64,000 bases of DNA from the NCBI GenBank assembly GCA_018269055.1, contig JAFDVI010000017.1:1-64000 (forward strand), given 5' to 3'. This document shows positions 9,336 to 17,438 of the stretch, one piece after another. The DNA is from Acidobacteriota bacterium (GTDB taxonomy: Bacteria > Acidobacteriota > Blastocatellia > RBC074). The position numbers and the translations under genes are program-made. Within the stretch, counting starts at the first letter, position 1, and every line of letters starts with the position of its first letter. Below the pieces are notes generated by a model. It did no database searches. It was not told the origin of the DNA and saw nothing but the letters and a program-made list of their open reading frames with translations.

Positions 9336-10031
9336 ATGTCCACACCTCAGAAAACATTGGAAGGAAAACCGATTGTTTCCCCCAGATACATTGTCGCTGG
9401 AATCGTTCTGCTCGGCATGGGATTGATTTTTGGCTATTTGATGAGTCGCCCGAATGCGGGCAAGGGCAATTTGACGATGAAAATTGGTTCGGCGTCAGTT
9501 CAGATGAACGTCGAAAACGACCTGCAATCCATGAAAGCGCTGCTCGACAAGGTGTTCAAAGACGACAATTCCCGACGGGAAATGACCGCTTTGCTGGGCG
9601 AATTTCACAACCTGTATCAGATCAACGATCCCAAACTGGTCGAGAAAATCGCGAACCTCAAGCCAGATGATTCCTCTTCCAAAGCTTTGCGGGATTTGTG
9701 CGAACGACAAAAAGGCCCATTCAAAAATCAACTGACCGAAGTTCGGCTGAGCTTTCCGGTCAATCCCAAATTTGGCGACAGCGAAGCCGTGGTGTGCAGC
9801 GGCAGCGATTATTACGGCAGACGCATTGTCATTTACGATTTGCAGGAAGAAAAAAGCGTCACGCTGATGGCCAATCGAATTCGCCCCTGTTTGTCCGGTT
9901 CCGGCGACAGCCCAGCGGAAAAGGAAAGCATCCAGATCACCAAAGTCGCGGCAAAAGATTTGTTCGGCGAAGAGCGATTGAATACCTTGAACATGTTCGA
10001 AAGAGGTCTGGCCGGCATCGCTGCCAATTGA
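9336..10031 (+). CDS. Membrane-anchored protein of unknown function
   Basis: A 231-residue protein with one N-terminal transmembrane helix (IVAGIVLLGMGLIFGYLMS, about residues 20-38) and a soluble domain that should lie outside the cytoplasm. No known domain is recognised. It has two cysteines close together in the middle (DLCERQ and VVCSGSDYYG) and a third near PCLSGSGDSP. It follows the diheme cytochrome by 33 bp on the same strand with an AGGAAAAC ribosome binding site, so co-transcription is likely; a partner role is inference. Confidence 0.65.
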   Translation: MSTPQKTLEGKPIVSPRYIVAGIVLLGMGLIFGYLMSRPNAGKGNLTMKIGSASVQMNVENDLQSMKALLDKVFKDDNSRREMTALLGEFHNLYQINDPKLVEKIANLKPDDSSSKALRDLCERQKGPFKNQLTEVRLSFPVNPKFGDSEAVVCSGSDYYGRRIVIYDLQEEKSVTLMANRIRPCLSGSGDSPAEKESIQITKVAAKDLFGEERLNTLNMFERGLAGIAAN

Positions 10032-10041
10032 TGACCTTTCC

Positions 10042-11442
10042 CTACTTCTGACAACTGGCTGTGGCTCCTTCGCCTTCCGTTGGGTACCCTGCATTGATCC
10101 AGGCGCCGGTTCCGCCAATCACGTTATAAACCTGCTTGTATCCTTTTCGTTCCAGAATGCTGGTTCCGGCGCTGGAACGGTACCCTCCGGCGCAAATCAC
10201 CACGGTTGAGCGCGCGGGATCAAATGAAGTTAGGTGCGATTCCAATTGCGCAAGCGGCGCGTTGACGGTGCCGGGCGCATGCGCTGCGGCATATTCCGTG
10301 GGACGGCGTACATCAATCAACTGGAATGGATGTTGTTCCTCCATCCAATCTTTCAACTCGTTTACTGTGATCTGTGTCACGGTGGCGATCTCAAATCCGG
10401 CGTCGTGCCAGGCCAGCACGCCACCGTTCAAAAATCCCCTGATGGTTTCGTGCCCGACGCGCGCCAACCGCAAAGCAGCCTCTTCGACCTGCGCCGAATC
10501 ATCCGCCAGAATCACAATCGGCGAGCCAATTGGGATCAATATCCCCGCCCAGGAAGCGAATTGACCTCCCAAACCAATGTTCAGTGAGCCAGGCACATGC
10601 CCCGCGCCAAAGCTTTCGGCATCGCGCACATCCAACACAACCGCGCCAGCATCGGCCAGCGCGCGCGCCTTTGCCGGAGTCAACGCGGCCAGGGCTCTCG
10701 CGTCAGCCAGCGTGGCTGCGCCGGTACGATTAATTTCAGCATCTTTCGGGAAATAAGCAGGCGCCTCCGGCAAATCGGCCGTCATCATATTGACGAAGGC
10801 CTTTTTCATCATCGGCTGCAAGGCGTAATTGAACCGGCGTTGCTGGCCGATGGTGGAAGAAGTTTCCTTGGACATATTCTTGCCGCACAAACTACCAGCG
10901 CCGTGCGCCGGATACACTTCCACGGCATCGTCCAGCGTCAGCAGCTTTTCGTGCAGGCTGTCATACATCATCGCGGCCATCTGTTCCGGCGTATATCCTT
11001 TCGACCCGACCAGATCAGGCCGTCCGACATCCCCAATGAAAAGCGTATCGCCAGTCAGCACTTTCACCGGCACGCCGTCTTCGATGACCAGCAAGCAAAT
11101 GCTTTCGGGCGTGTGGCCGGGAGTTTCCAGCACGCGCATACGTAATTTGCCAACCAGCAATTCGTCGCCATCTTTGGCGGCGCGGTGTGGAAACTGAGCA
11201 CCCGCCTTCCAACCGAAGACGATTTCCGCGCCAGTGCGCTTTGCCAGTTCCCTGTGCCCGCTCACGAAATCGGCGTGCAAATGCGTCTCAATCACATATT
11301 TGATGTTAAATCCCTGCGCGACGGCTTCGTCCAGATACTGCTTCACGTCCCGCTGCGGATCAACGACCACGGCTTCTCCTTCGGAACCAATCAGGTACGA
11401 AGCATGCGCCAGACAACCAAGATAAAATTGTTTGAAATACAT
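10042..11442 (-). CDS. Persulfide dioxygenase with two rhodanese domains (CstB-like)
   Basis: A 466-residue three-domain protein. The N-terminal metallo-beta-lactamase fold has ETHE1-type iron ligands in THLHADFVSGH (residues 53-63) and the GDTLFIGDVGRPDL and PAHGAGSLCGKNMS motifs of persulfide dioxygenases. The first rhodanese repeat (LDVRDAESFGAGHVPGSLNI) has Asp where the catalytic Cys should be (ILADDSAQ), so it is probably inactive. The second has VVICAGGYRSS with the Cys in place. This order, dioxygenase - pseudo-rhodanese - rhodanese, matches CstB, which turns glutathione or coenzyme A persulfide to thiosulfate or sulfite. Likely cytoplasmic sulfide detoxification, consistent with the SQR-like gene at 33776. 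AGGAG supports the start. Confidence 0.88.
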   Translation of the reverse strand: MYFKQFYLGCLAHASYLIGSEGEAVVVDPQRDVKQYLDEAVAQGFNIKYVIETHLHADFVSGHRELAKRTGAEIVFGWKAGAQFPHRAAKDGDELLVGKLRMRVLETPGHTPESICLLVIEDGVPVKVLTGDTLFIGDVGRPDLVGSKGYTPEQMAAMMYDSLHEKLLTLDDAVEVYPAHGAGSLCGKNMSKETSSTIGQQRRFNYALQPMMKKAFVNMMTADLPEAPAYFPKDAEINRTGAATLADARALAALTPAKARALADAGAVVLDVRDAESFGAGHVPGSLNIGLGGQFASWAGILIPIGSPIVILADDSAQVEEAALRLARVGHETIRGFLNGGVLAWHDAGFEIATVTQITVNELKDWMEEQHPFQLIDVRRPTEYAAAHAPGTVNAPLAQLESHLTSFDPARSTVVICAGGYRSSAGTSILERKGYKQVYNVIGGTGAWINAGYPTEGEGATASCQK

Positions 11443-11845
11443 GATGTCTCCTGGAATGACACGCGACGGCTACAATGGAAAACAGACGTCCTCCATCGAA
11501 GACCTTTGCCAAATTGTTTCTTTCCCTCAACCGCTGCTCATCTGCCTGTTCAATATAACAAGCCTATCATTGCTCAGCCAGAATCGCGAAGCGGGAAAGA
11601 TTCCGCATTCGTGAGCATTTTCGCGCCACGTTCTGGGTAATCTCGCGGAAATTCCATCCCAAAACCATTCATTGACACCTTCTGTAAGTGGAAAACCGTG
11701 GAATGCTGTTTGCCCTCAGCTTGATCGTTGATTACGTCCCTTAAGTTTAGAAACTCGATAACCCTACTCCGCGACCAGCAATTGATTTTGGCCTTGGCCT
11801 CAAGCCGAGGTTTCATCACTTGGATTTATTCAAGGAGAGAACATC
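11443..11845. other. Divergent intergenic region before the hydrogenase operon
   Basis: About 400 bp between the CstB-like gene and hyaA. No gene is supported; the small frames inside lack ribosome binding sites. An imperfect hairpin (CCTTGGC ... GCCGAGG) lies near 11790-11810, about 35 bp before the hyaA start, and could be an operator or leader structure. No convincing -24/-12 or -35/-10 pair could be picked by eye. AAGGAGAG precedes the hyaA ATG. Confidence 0.4.
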
Positions 11846-12943
11846 ATGCCAGCCGAAACCTTTTACGAGGCGGTGCGGCGCAGCGGCGTTTCCAGGCGGG
11901 ACTTCTTGCGTTTTTGCGCGACCACCGCTGCGTTCCTGGGATTGGAGGGAACCGTACTGCCACAAATCGTCAACGCACTCGAAACTCAAAAACGTCCGCC
12001 CATTTATTGGCTCAATTTCGCCGCCTGTTCCTGCTGCTCGGAATCACTGATCAAATCATCGCATCCGCTGGCTTCCGAAGCGCTGCTCGGCGTAATTTCG
12101 ATGGATTACATGGAAACCATCCAGGCGGCAGCGGGTTACCAAGCCGAAGAAATCGCTCGCAATGGAATGAAGGAAAACTTCGGCAATTACATCCTCGCGG
12201 TCGAAGGTTCCGTACCCACGGCTGATGGCGGCATTTATTGCACCGTTGGCGGACGCACGGCGATAGAATCCCTGACCGAAGCCGCCAAAGGCGCGAAAGC
12301 CATTCTGTGCGTCGGGTCGTGCTCTTCGTTTGGTTGCGTCACCGTCGCCAAACCCAATCCCACCGGATGCCAGCCCATTCACAAACTCATCACCGACAAA
12401 CCCGTCATCAACATTCCTGGCTGCCCACCGATTCCCGAAGTGATTATGGGCACGATTGTGCATCTGGTGACGTTTGGCAGTTTACCGGTGCTGGATCGGT
12501 TGCAACGTCCGCGCGTGTTTTACGGCCAGCGCATTCACGACAAATGTTATCGCCGAGCGTTTTTTGACGCTGGAATGTTCGTCGAAAACTTCGATGACGA
12601 AGGCGCACGCAAAGGCTGGTGTTTGTACAAAGTCGGCTGCCGCGGGCCTGTGACGTACAACGCTTGTTCGGTGACGAAGTGGAACGAAGGAACCAGCTTT
12701 CCGATTCAATCCGGCCATCCATGTCTGGGCTGTTCGGAGCCGGATTACTGGGATCGCAATCCGCTCTATCAGCATGTCGCTGACGTGCCGTTGCCGGGGT
12801 TTGCGACAGCGGACACCATTGGCGGAATTTTCGCGGGCGGCGTAGCGGCAGCGACTGTTGCACACATGGTTGCTTCCACCGTCAAGAAAGCCACGCATAA
12901 AGACGCACCGCAGGAAACCACCGCGTCAGGAAAGGAGGAATAA
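11846..12943 (+). CDS. hyaA: [NiFe]-hydrogenase small subunit, O2-tolerant type
   Basis: The electron-transfer subunit of a periplasm-facing uptake hydrogenase, 365 residues. A twin-arginine signal SRRDFLRFC lies at residues 16-24. The proximal cluster site has six cysteines: CSCC at 61-64 (C61, C63, C64), GSCSSFGC with C159 and C164, and PGC193. The two extra cysteines (C63, C164) are the positions that build the [4Fe-3S] cluster of O2-tolerant enzymes (E. coli Hyd-1, Ralstonia MBH). Distal and medial cluster ligands appear in HDKCYRR, KVGCRGPVTYNAC and HPCLGCSEPDYWD. A C-terminal hydrophobic helix (near residues 310-340) anchors it to the membrane. First gene of an eleven-gene operon; 3 bp separate it from hyaB. 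Confidence 0.96.
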   Translation: MPAETFYEAVRRSGVSRRDFLRFCATTAAFLGLEGTVLPQIVNALETQKRPPIYWLNFAACSCCSESLIKSSHPLASEALLGVISMDYMETIQAAAGYQAEEIARNGMKENFGNYILAVEGSVPTADGGIYCTVGGRTAIESLTEAAKGAKAILCVGSCSSFGCVTVAKPNPTGCQPIHKLITDKPVINIPGCPPIPEVIMGTIVHLVTFGSLPVLDRLQRPRVFYGQRIHDKCYRRAFFDAGMFVENFDDEGARKGWCLYKVGCRGPVTYNACSVTKWNEGTSFPIQSGHPCLGCSEPDYWDRNPLYQHVADVPLPGFATADTIGGIFAGGVAAATVAHMVASTVKKATHKDAPQETTASGKEE

Positions 12944-12946
12944 GCC

Positions 12947-14674
12947 ATGTCACAGCGAATTGTCGTTGATCCCATCACACGCATCGAAGGGCATTTGCGC
13001 ATTCAAGCTGTTGTCGGCGATGACAAGGTCGTCAGCGACGCTTCAAGCACCAGCGCATTGTTCCGCGGCATTGAAATTATTTTGAAAGGCCGTGATCCGC
13101 GCGAAGCCTGGGCGTTGGCCGAACGTATCTGCGGAGTTTGCACACTGGTTCACGCCGTAACTTCCGTCCGGGCTGTTGAAGACGCACTCGGTATTGTCAT
13201 CCCCAAAAACGCCAACCTGATTCGTAATCAGATGATGGCCACGCTGCAAGTCCACGATCACGTCGTGCATTTTTATCATCTGCACGCGCTGGATTGGGTG
13301 GACGTTGTTTCGGCACTGAAAGCCGATCCCAAAGCCACATCAGACCTGGCGCAGAAAATTTCCAAATGGCCGAAATCTTCAACAGGTTATTTCACCGACA
13401 CGCAAAACAAACTGAAAAAGTTTGTCGAATCCGGCCAGTTGGGCATTTTCGCCAACGGATATTGGGGACATCCGGCGTACAAACTGCCGCCCGAAGCCAA
13501 CCTGATGGCTGTCGCCCATTACCTGGAAATGCTGGCGTGGCAGAAAGAGATCGTCAAAATTCACGCGATCTTTGGCGGCAAAAACCCACATCCGAACCTG
13601 ATCGTGGGCGGCGTACCGTGCGCCATCAACCCCAATCATCCCGACGCCATCAACATAGACAAACTCAGTCTGGTGAAATCCAAGATTGACGAAGCCATCG
13701 AAGTCGTCGAACAAGTTTACTTGCCCGACCTGATGGCCATCGCATCGTTTTACAAAGACTGGGCGAAATGGGGCGCTGGCCTGAGCAACAAAGGGATTAT
13801 GGATTACGGTGATTTCCCCACCGTGCCCGGCGACAAGAAATCCGACCGCTGGAAAGGCGGCGCGATCCTGAACGGCAACCTGAAAGAAGTCTTTGAAATT
13901 GATCCGCGCGATCCCGAACAGGTGCAGGAATTCGTCGCGCATTCCTGGTACGAATATTCCGGCGGCGACAAAAAGGGGTATCACCCATGGGATGGCGAAA
14001 CGATGCCGAAATACAGCGGCCCCAAACCTCCGTGGGAGTTTTTGGAAATGTCCGACAAGTATTCGTGGATGAAAGCTCCGCGTTGGCGCGGCCACGCCAT
14101 GGAAGGCGGCCCGCTGTCGCGCATTTTGCTGGCCTACGCGCAAGGCGACGAAGAAGTGAAATCCTATGTGGATGAAGCGTTGAAGACGCTGGACGTTCCG
14201 CTGGAAGCCGTTTATTCCACGCTGGGCCGCACGCTGGCGCGCGCGCTGGAAACCAAACGCGCGGTGTATTTGATGAAAAAGCTCCACGAAGATTTGGTCG
14301 CCAACATCAAAGCCGGCGATTACCAAACGGCCAATACTGAAAAATGGGAACCGGAAACCTGGCCCAAAACCGAGCTGAAAGGCGTGGGAACTTATGCCGC
14401 TCCGCGCGGCGCATTGGCGCACTGGGTAAAAATCAAAGACCGCAAGATTTCCAACTATCAAGCGGTTGTTGCCACAACCTGGAACGGCTCTCCCAAAGAT
14501 CCCACCGGACAGCACGGCCCGTTTGAAGCGTCGTTGATCGGCACGCCGATTCACGATCCTCAAAAACCGCTGGAAATTTTGCGGACGATTCATTCGTTCG
14601 ATCCCTGTCTGGCGTGCTCCACGCACGTGCTCGACGCGCAAGGCAACGAGATCGTGCAGGTCGAAGTGCAATAG
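12947..14674 (+). CDS. hyaB: [NiFe]-hydrogenase large subunit
   Basis: The catalytic subunit, 575 residues, binding the Ni-Fe(CN)2CO centre. The N-terminal L1 motif [10 protein letters not shown] gives Ni ligands C62 and C65, and the C-terminal L5 motif DPCLACSTH gives C554 and C557. A 15-residue tail after H560 should be removed by the HyaD protease, which is encoded three genes on. It is exported with HyaA by the Tat signal of the small subunit. Group 1d assignment comes from the small subunit's six-Cys site together with the dedicated b-type cytochrome. Start follows GAGGAATAAGCC. Confidence 0.97.
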   Translation: MSQRIVVDPITRIEGHLRIQAVVGDDKVVSDASSTSALFRGIEIILKGRDPREAWALAERICGVCTLVHAVTSVRAVEDALGIVIPKNANLIRNQMMATLQVHDHVVHFYHLHALDWVDVVSALKADPKATSDLAQKISKWPKSSTGYFTDTQNKLKKFVESGQLGIFANGYWGHPAYKLPPEANLMAVAHYLEMLAWQKEIVKIHAIFGGKNPHPNLIVGGVPCAINPNHPDAINIDKLSLVKSKIDEAIEVVEQVYLPDLMAIASFYKDWAKWGAGLSNKGIMDYGDFPTVPGDKKSDRWKGGAILNGNLKEVFEIDPRDPEQVQEFVAHSWYEYSGGDKKGYHPWDGETMPKYSGPKPPWEFLEMSDKYSWMKAPRWRGHAMEGGPLSRILLAYAQGDEEVKSYVDEALKTLDVPLEAVYSTLGRTLARALETKRAVYLMKKLHEDLVANIKAGDYQTANTEKWEPETWPKTELKGVGTYAAPRGALAHWVKIKDRKISNYQAVVATTWNGSPKDPTGQHGPFEASLIGTPIHDPQKPLEILRTIHSFDPCLACSTHVLDAQGNEIVQVEVQ

Positions 14675-14687
14675 GAGGGCACATAGT

Positions 14688-15437
14688 ATGGCAACTCATT
14701 TTGCTCCTGCGCCCGTTAAGGCCATCACGACCGACCGCGCGGAACACACCGTGCGGTATTACATCTGGGATCGCGCCGTGCGCGCCGGCCATTGGATCAA
14801 TGTCGTTTGCCTGATTGCGCTGGTCTACACAGGATTTTACATCGGCGGGCCGTTTTTCCGCCCCACGGTGGATGAACCGTTTTTCGCCAGCACAATGGCT
14901 ACGATGAAAAACATACATTCTCTGGCGGGCACAGTGTTCGCTGTCAATGGATTGTTCCGGTTGTACTGGTTCTTTGCCGGAAAAACTTATCGGCAATGGT
15001 TTCGATGCCACATCTGGCAAGCGGGATTCTGGCGCGAAGTCGGCTGGAAACTGAAAGAATATTTGTCATTGCGATACATCGGCAAATACGCGCCAACGCT
15101 GGATCACAACGCGCTGGCATCTCTGACATACACGCTGTTGTTTTTGGCCTGCGCGTTTATCAGCGTGACGGGCTTTTCAATGAAAGGCGCGATCAATCCT
15201 GACGGATGGTTGAACGTCTTTTTCGGCTGGGTGATTCCCTTCCTGGGCGGAGAATCCAGCGTGCGCATGCTGCATCGGTTGGCGATGTGGTTAATTCTGG
15301 GCTTTGCCGTGCATCACATCGGCTTCGTCATTTATTACGAAGTGCTGACGGAACGCGGCCTGATTTCTTCCATCATTACCGGGTACAAATCGCGTCCGGC
15401 GAGTTGGGAAGAAGATCACAGTCATTGGAGTAAATAG
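14688..15437 (+). CDS. hyaC: Hydrogenase b-type cytochrome subunit
   Basis: A 249-residue dihaem cytochrome b that passes electrons from the hydrogenase small subunit to quinone. Four transmembrane helices are visible; histidines likely to bind haem are in AGHWINVVCLIALVYTG, MKNIHSLAGTVFAVNG, MLHRLAMWLILGFAVHHIGF. A family-typical RYYIWDRAVRAGHW opening precedes helix 1. AGGAGGG lies 12 bp before the ATG. It is placed directly after hyaB as in Hyd-1-type operons. Confidence 0.95.
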   Translation: MATHFAPAPVKAITTDRAEHTVRYYIWDRAVRAGHWINVVCLIALVYTGFYIGGPFFRPTVDEPFFASTMATMKNIHSLAGTVFAVNGLFRLYWFFAGKTYRQWFRCHIWQAGFWREVGWKLKEYLSLRYIGKYAPTLDHNALASLTYTLLFLACAFISVTGFSMKGAINPDGWLNVFFGWVIPFLGGESSVRMLHRLAMWLILGFAVHHIGFVIYYEVLTERGLISSIITGYKSRPASWEEDHSHWSK

Positions 15438-15440
15438 CCC

Positions 15441-15959
15441 ATGAATGCCGTGGTCATTGGCATCGGGAATCCGTTGTTGGGCGATGACGGATTCGGTGTG
15501 GAGGTCGCGCGCCAGTTAAAAGCTGCGCGCGACCTTGAATTGTCCGCCGATTCCATCTGGAACGAAATCGAAATTGTGGACGGCGGTTCGCAAGGTTTGT
15601 ATTTACTGCCATACCTGCAAGGTCGTTCGCACATCATCGTCGCCGATGCGATTGCCTTTGGCGGGAAGCCGGGACAAACCATCAAACTCAATGCCGCCGA
15701 AGTGCCTGCGCGATTGCAGATCAAAATGTCCGAACATCAGGTCGGATTCAACGAAGTGCTGGCGCTGTTGCAATTGATGGGCGAAACGCCCGCTGACTTT
15801 ATTTTTTTCGGCGTCCAGCCGAAATGCAATGAATGGGCGGAACCGATGACGCCGGAAGTCGCGGCGGCAGTCGCGCCTGTCGTTGAACAAATCAAAGCTC
15901 ACGTGAAAACCTGGAGGCAACCGCATGGAACTGATGAATGCTTTGCCGCTGCTTTATGA
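15441..15959 (+). CDS. hyaD: Hydrogenase maturation endopeptidase
   Basis: The nickel-checking protease that trims the C-terminal tail of HyaB once the metal centre is complete. 172 residues, normal for HyaD/HybD. Seen: the N-terminal GIGNPLLGDDGFGVEVA motif, the VDGGSQGLYLLPYL region with a conserved Asp, and SEHQVGFNEVLALL with the metal-binding His. The gene starts 3 bp after hyaC and its end overlaps the next gene by 35 bp. Confidence 0.95.
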   Translation: MNAVVIGIGNPLLGDDGFGVEVARQLKAARDLELSADSIWNEIEIVDGGSQGLYLLPYLQGRSHIIVADAIAFGGKPGQTIKLNAAEVPARLQIKMSEHQVGFNEVLALLQLMGETPADFIFFGVQPKCNEWAEPMTPEVAAAVAPVVEQIKAHVKTWRQPHGTDECFAAAL

Positions 15960-16335
15960 AATTCAGCGCGCGCTGGAACGATTGCGCGTTGGCGGGGAAA
16001 CGCGAACCATCAACATTCTGAATTTCCCCTTGTCCGAAGATGATTCCGCATTTCTCGACGAAACGTTGGGGCGCGGCAATCTGACCGTCAATTACGAGGG
16101 CACGGAACATACGTTCTGGCAGGAATGCAAAGTATCTGGCGTATGGTGGGGCGAATATCGCAACAGCACGGGCAAAGTGACCTTGCGATCCATCGAAATC
16201 GCGTACTTCCCGTTGCTGGCCAAAGCGCAACCCGAAGACATAGACGATGGCATTCGCCATCTGGCCGATTCCATCGCCGCAAAATCCGCGCAACCCAAAC
16301 GCACGCTGCCCGTGTTAGCCGTCAATGGAGCTTGA
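15925..16335 (+). CDS. hupH: Hydrogenase expression protein, HupH C-terminal domain
   Basis: A 136-residue protein that matches only the C-terminal domain of HupH/HyaF: LNFPLSEDDSAFLDETLGRGN, then CKVSGVWWGEYRN and a SIEIAYFPLLAKAQPEDIDD end. HupH/HyaF proteins assist maturation of the small subunit or its iron-sulfur clusters. The N-terminal half of full-length HupH (about 285 residues) is absent, so this is a natural short form or a domain split. CTGGAGG lies before the ATG, which sits inside the hyaD reading frame (35-bp overlap). Confidence 0.8.
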   Translation: MELMNALPLLYEIQRALERLRVGGETRTINILNFPLSEDDSAFLDETLGRGNLTVNYEGTEHTFWQECKVSGVWWGEYRNSTGKVTLRSIEIAYFPLLAKAQPEDIDDGIRHLADSIAAKSAQPKRTLPVLAVNGA

Positions 16336-16338
16336 TCA

Positions 16339-16680
16339 ATGCACGAAGCCGCGATTGCACAAGGAGTGTTGGATTTGGCCATTCGCACGGCGATGCAAAA
16401 TGGCGGTGGCCGCATCCAGCGCATCAAACTTCGCTTGGGCGAATTTCGCGGCGTCGTCCGCGAGGCATTGGATTTTTCCTTCGAAGCAATCAAACGCGGC
16501 ACGCTGGCCGATCAGGCGGAACTGGAAGTGGAAACCGTCAAATTGCGCGTGTCCTGCTCCGGATGCGGTGAATGTGAATGTTCGCCGCGCGATTACAACT
16601 TTCTGTGCCCCACGTGCGGCGATCCATTGCAGATCATCGCCGGACGCGAGATGCAGTTGGAATATGTAGATTTGGAATAA
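16339..16680 (+). CDS. hypA: Hydrogenase nickel chaperone HypA
   Basis: Delivers Ni to the large subunit together with HypB. 113 residues. The invariant MHE start provides the Ni-binding His2. Zinc-site cysteines are C73 and C76 (CSGC) and C90 and C93 (CPTC). Two extra cysteines, C79 and C81 (ECEC), lie in the zinc loop and are not usual. The gene follows the HupH-like gene by 3 bp. Confidence 0.95.
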   Translation: MHEAAIAQGVLDLAIRTAMQNGGGRIQRIKLRLGEFRGVVREALDFSFEAIKRGTLADQAELEVETVKLRVSCSGCGECECSPRDYNFLCPTCGDPLQIIAGREMQLEYVDLE

Positions 16681-16703
16681 TCATCCGTTTCTCGGAGGAG
16701 TTT

Positions 16704-17432
16704 ATGTGTCAGGTGAAAGTCGAAACCAACATCCTGGAATTTAATGACGATCTGGCGGCGCACAATCGCCAGCATTTCCGCGATCAGGGATTGTTTGTTG
16801 TCAATTTCATGTCTGCGCCCGGCGCAGGCAAAACCTCCGTGTTGGAACAAACCATCCGCCGGATGAAAAATGACTATCGCATCGGCGTCATCGAAGGCGA
16901 TTTGATGACCACAATTGACGCTGACCGCATTGCGGCGCTGGGCGTGCCCGCGCACCAAATCACCACCGGCACGATTTGTCATCTGGACGCGCGTATGGTT
17001 CACAACGCCTTGCATAGTTTTCCGGTCGAAGGATTGGATGTGCTGTTCATCGAAAACGTGGGCAATCTGGTGTGCCCCGTGGAATTTGACTTGGGCGAAG
17101 ATATGCGCGTGATGGTGTATAGCACCGTCGAAGGCGCTGAAAAGCCCAAGAAGTATCCGATGATGTTTCACGAATCCACGGCAGTGTTGTTGAACAAAGT
17201 GGATTTGATTCCCTATGCAGGAGTCAGTCTGGACGAACTGCAACGCAACGTGCGCGAAGTTAGCCCTACAACAACGATCTTTCCGCTGTCCTGTCGCACC
17301 GGCGAAGGCATTGACGAATGGATCGCCTGGTTGAAAACCCAAATTGCGACGCGGCAACGGGCGGAACACCATTTCCCGCGCGCTCCATTGCATACGCATA
17401 CACACGCGCATGCCCACACTCATGTTCACTGA
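16704..17432 (+). CDS. hypB: Hydrogenase nickel GTPase HypB with C-terminal His tail
   Basis: A GTPase that drives Ni insertion. 242 residues from the ATG at 16704, which has a perfect GGAGGAG upstream; a longer in-frame opening exists but lacks support. Walker A is SAPGAGKTS (K43, T44). The GTPase metal site is TICHLDARMVH and the guanine motif NKVDLIPY. The N-terminal CxxCGC nickel site seen in E. coli HypB is missing (only MCQ). Instead, the last 15 or so residues alternate His with Ala or Thr (HTHTHAHAHTHVH), a nickel-storage type stretch that in other HypBs lies at the N-terminus. Confidence 0.95.
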   Translation: MCQVKVETNILEFNDDLAAHNRQHFRDQGLFVVNFMSAPGAGKTSVLEQTIRRMKNDYRIGVIEGDLMTTIDADRIAALGVPAHQITTGTICHLDARMVHNALHSFPVEGLDVLFIENVGNLVCPVEFDLGEDMRVMVYSTVEGAEKPKKYPMMFHESTAVLLNKVDLIPYAGVSLDELQRNVREVSPTTTIFPLSCRTGEGIDEWIAWLKTQIATRQRAEHHFPRAPLHTHTHAHAHTHVH

Positions 17433-17438
17433 GGCGCT

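Noticed and set aside
11846..12943. Group 1h (Hhy-type) hydrogenase, as is usual in Acidobacteriota
   Set aside because: The Tat signal, six-Cys proximal site and membrane cytochrome b gene fit group 1d, not 1h.
13379..14671. A long 430-codon open frame antisense to hyaB
   Set aside because: It lies fully opposite the hydrogenase large subunit and has no ribosome binding site or known family; it is a codon-bias shadow.
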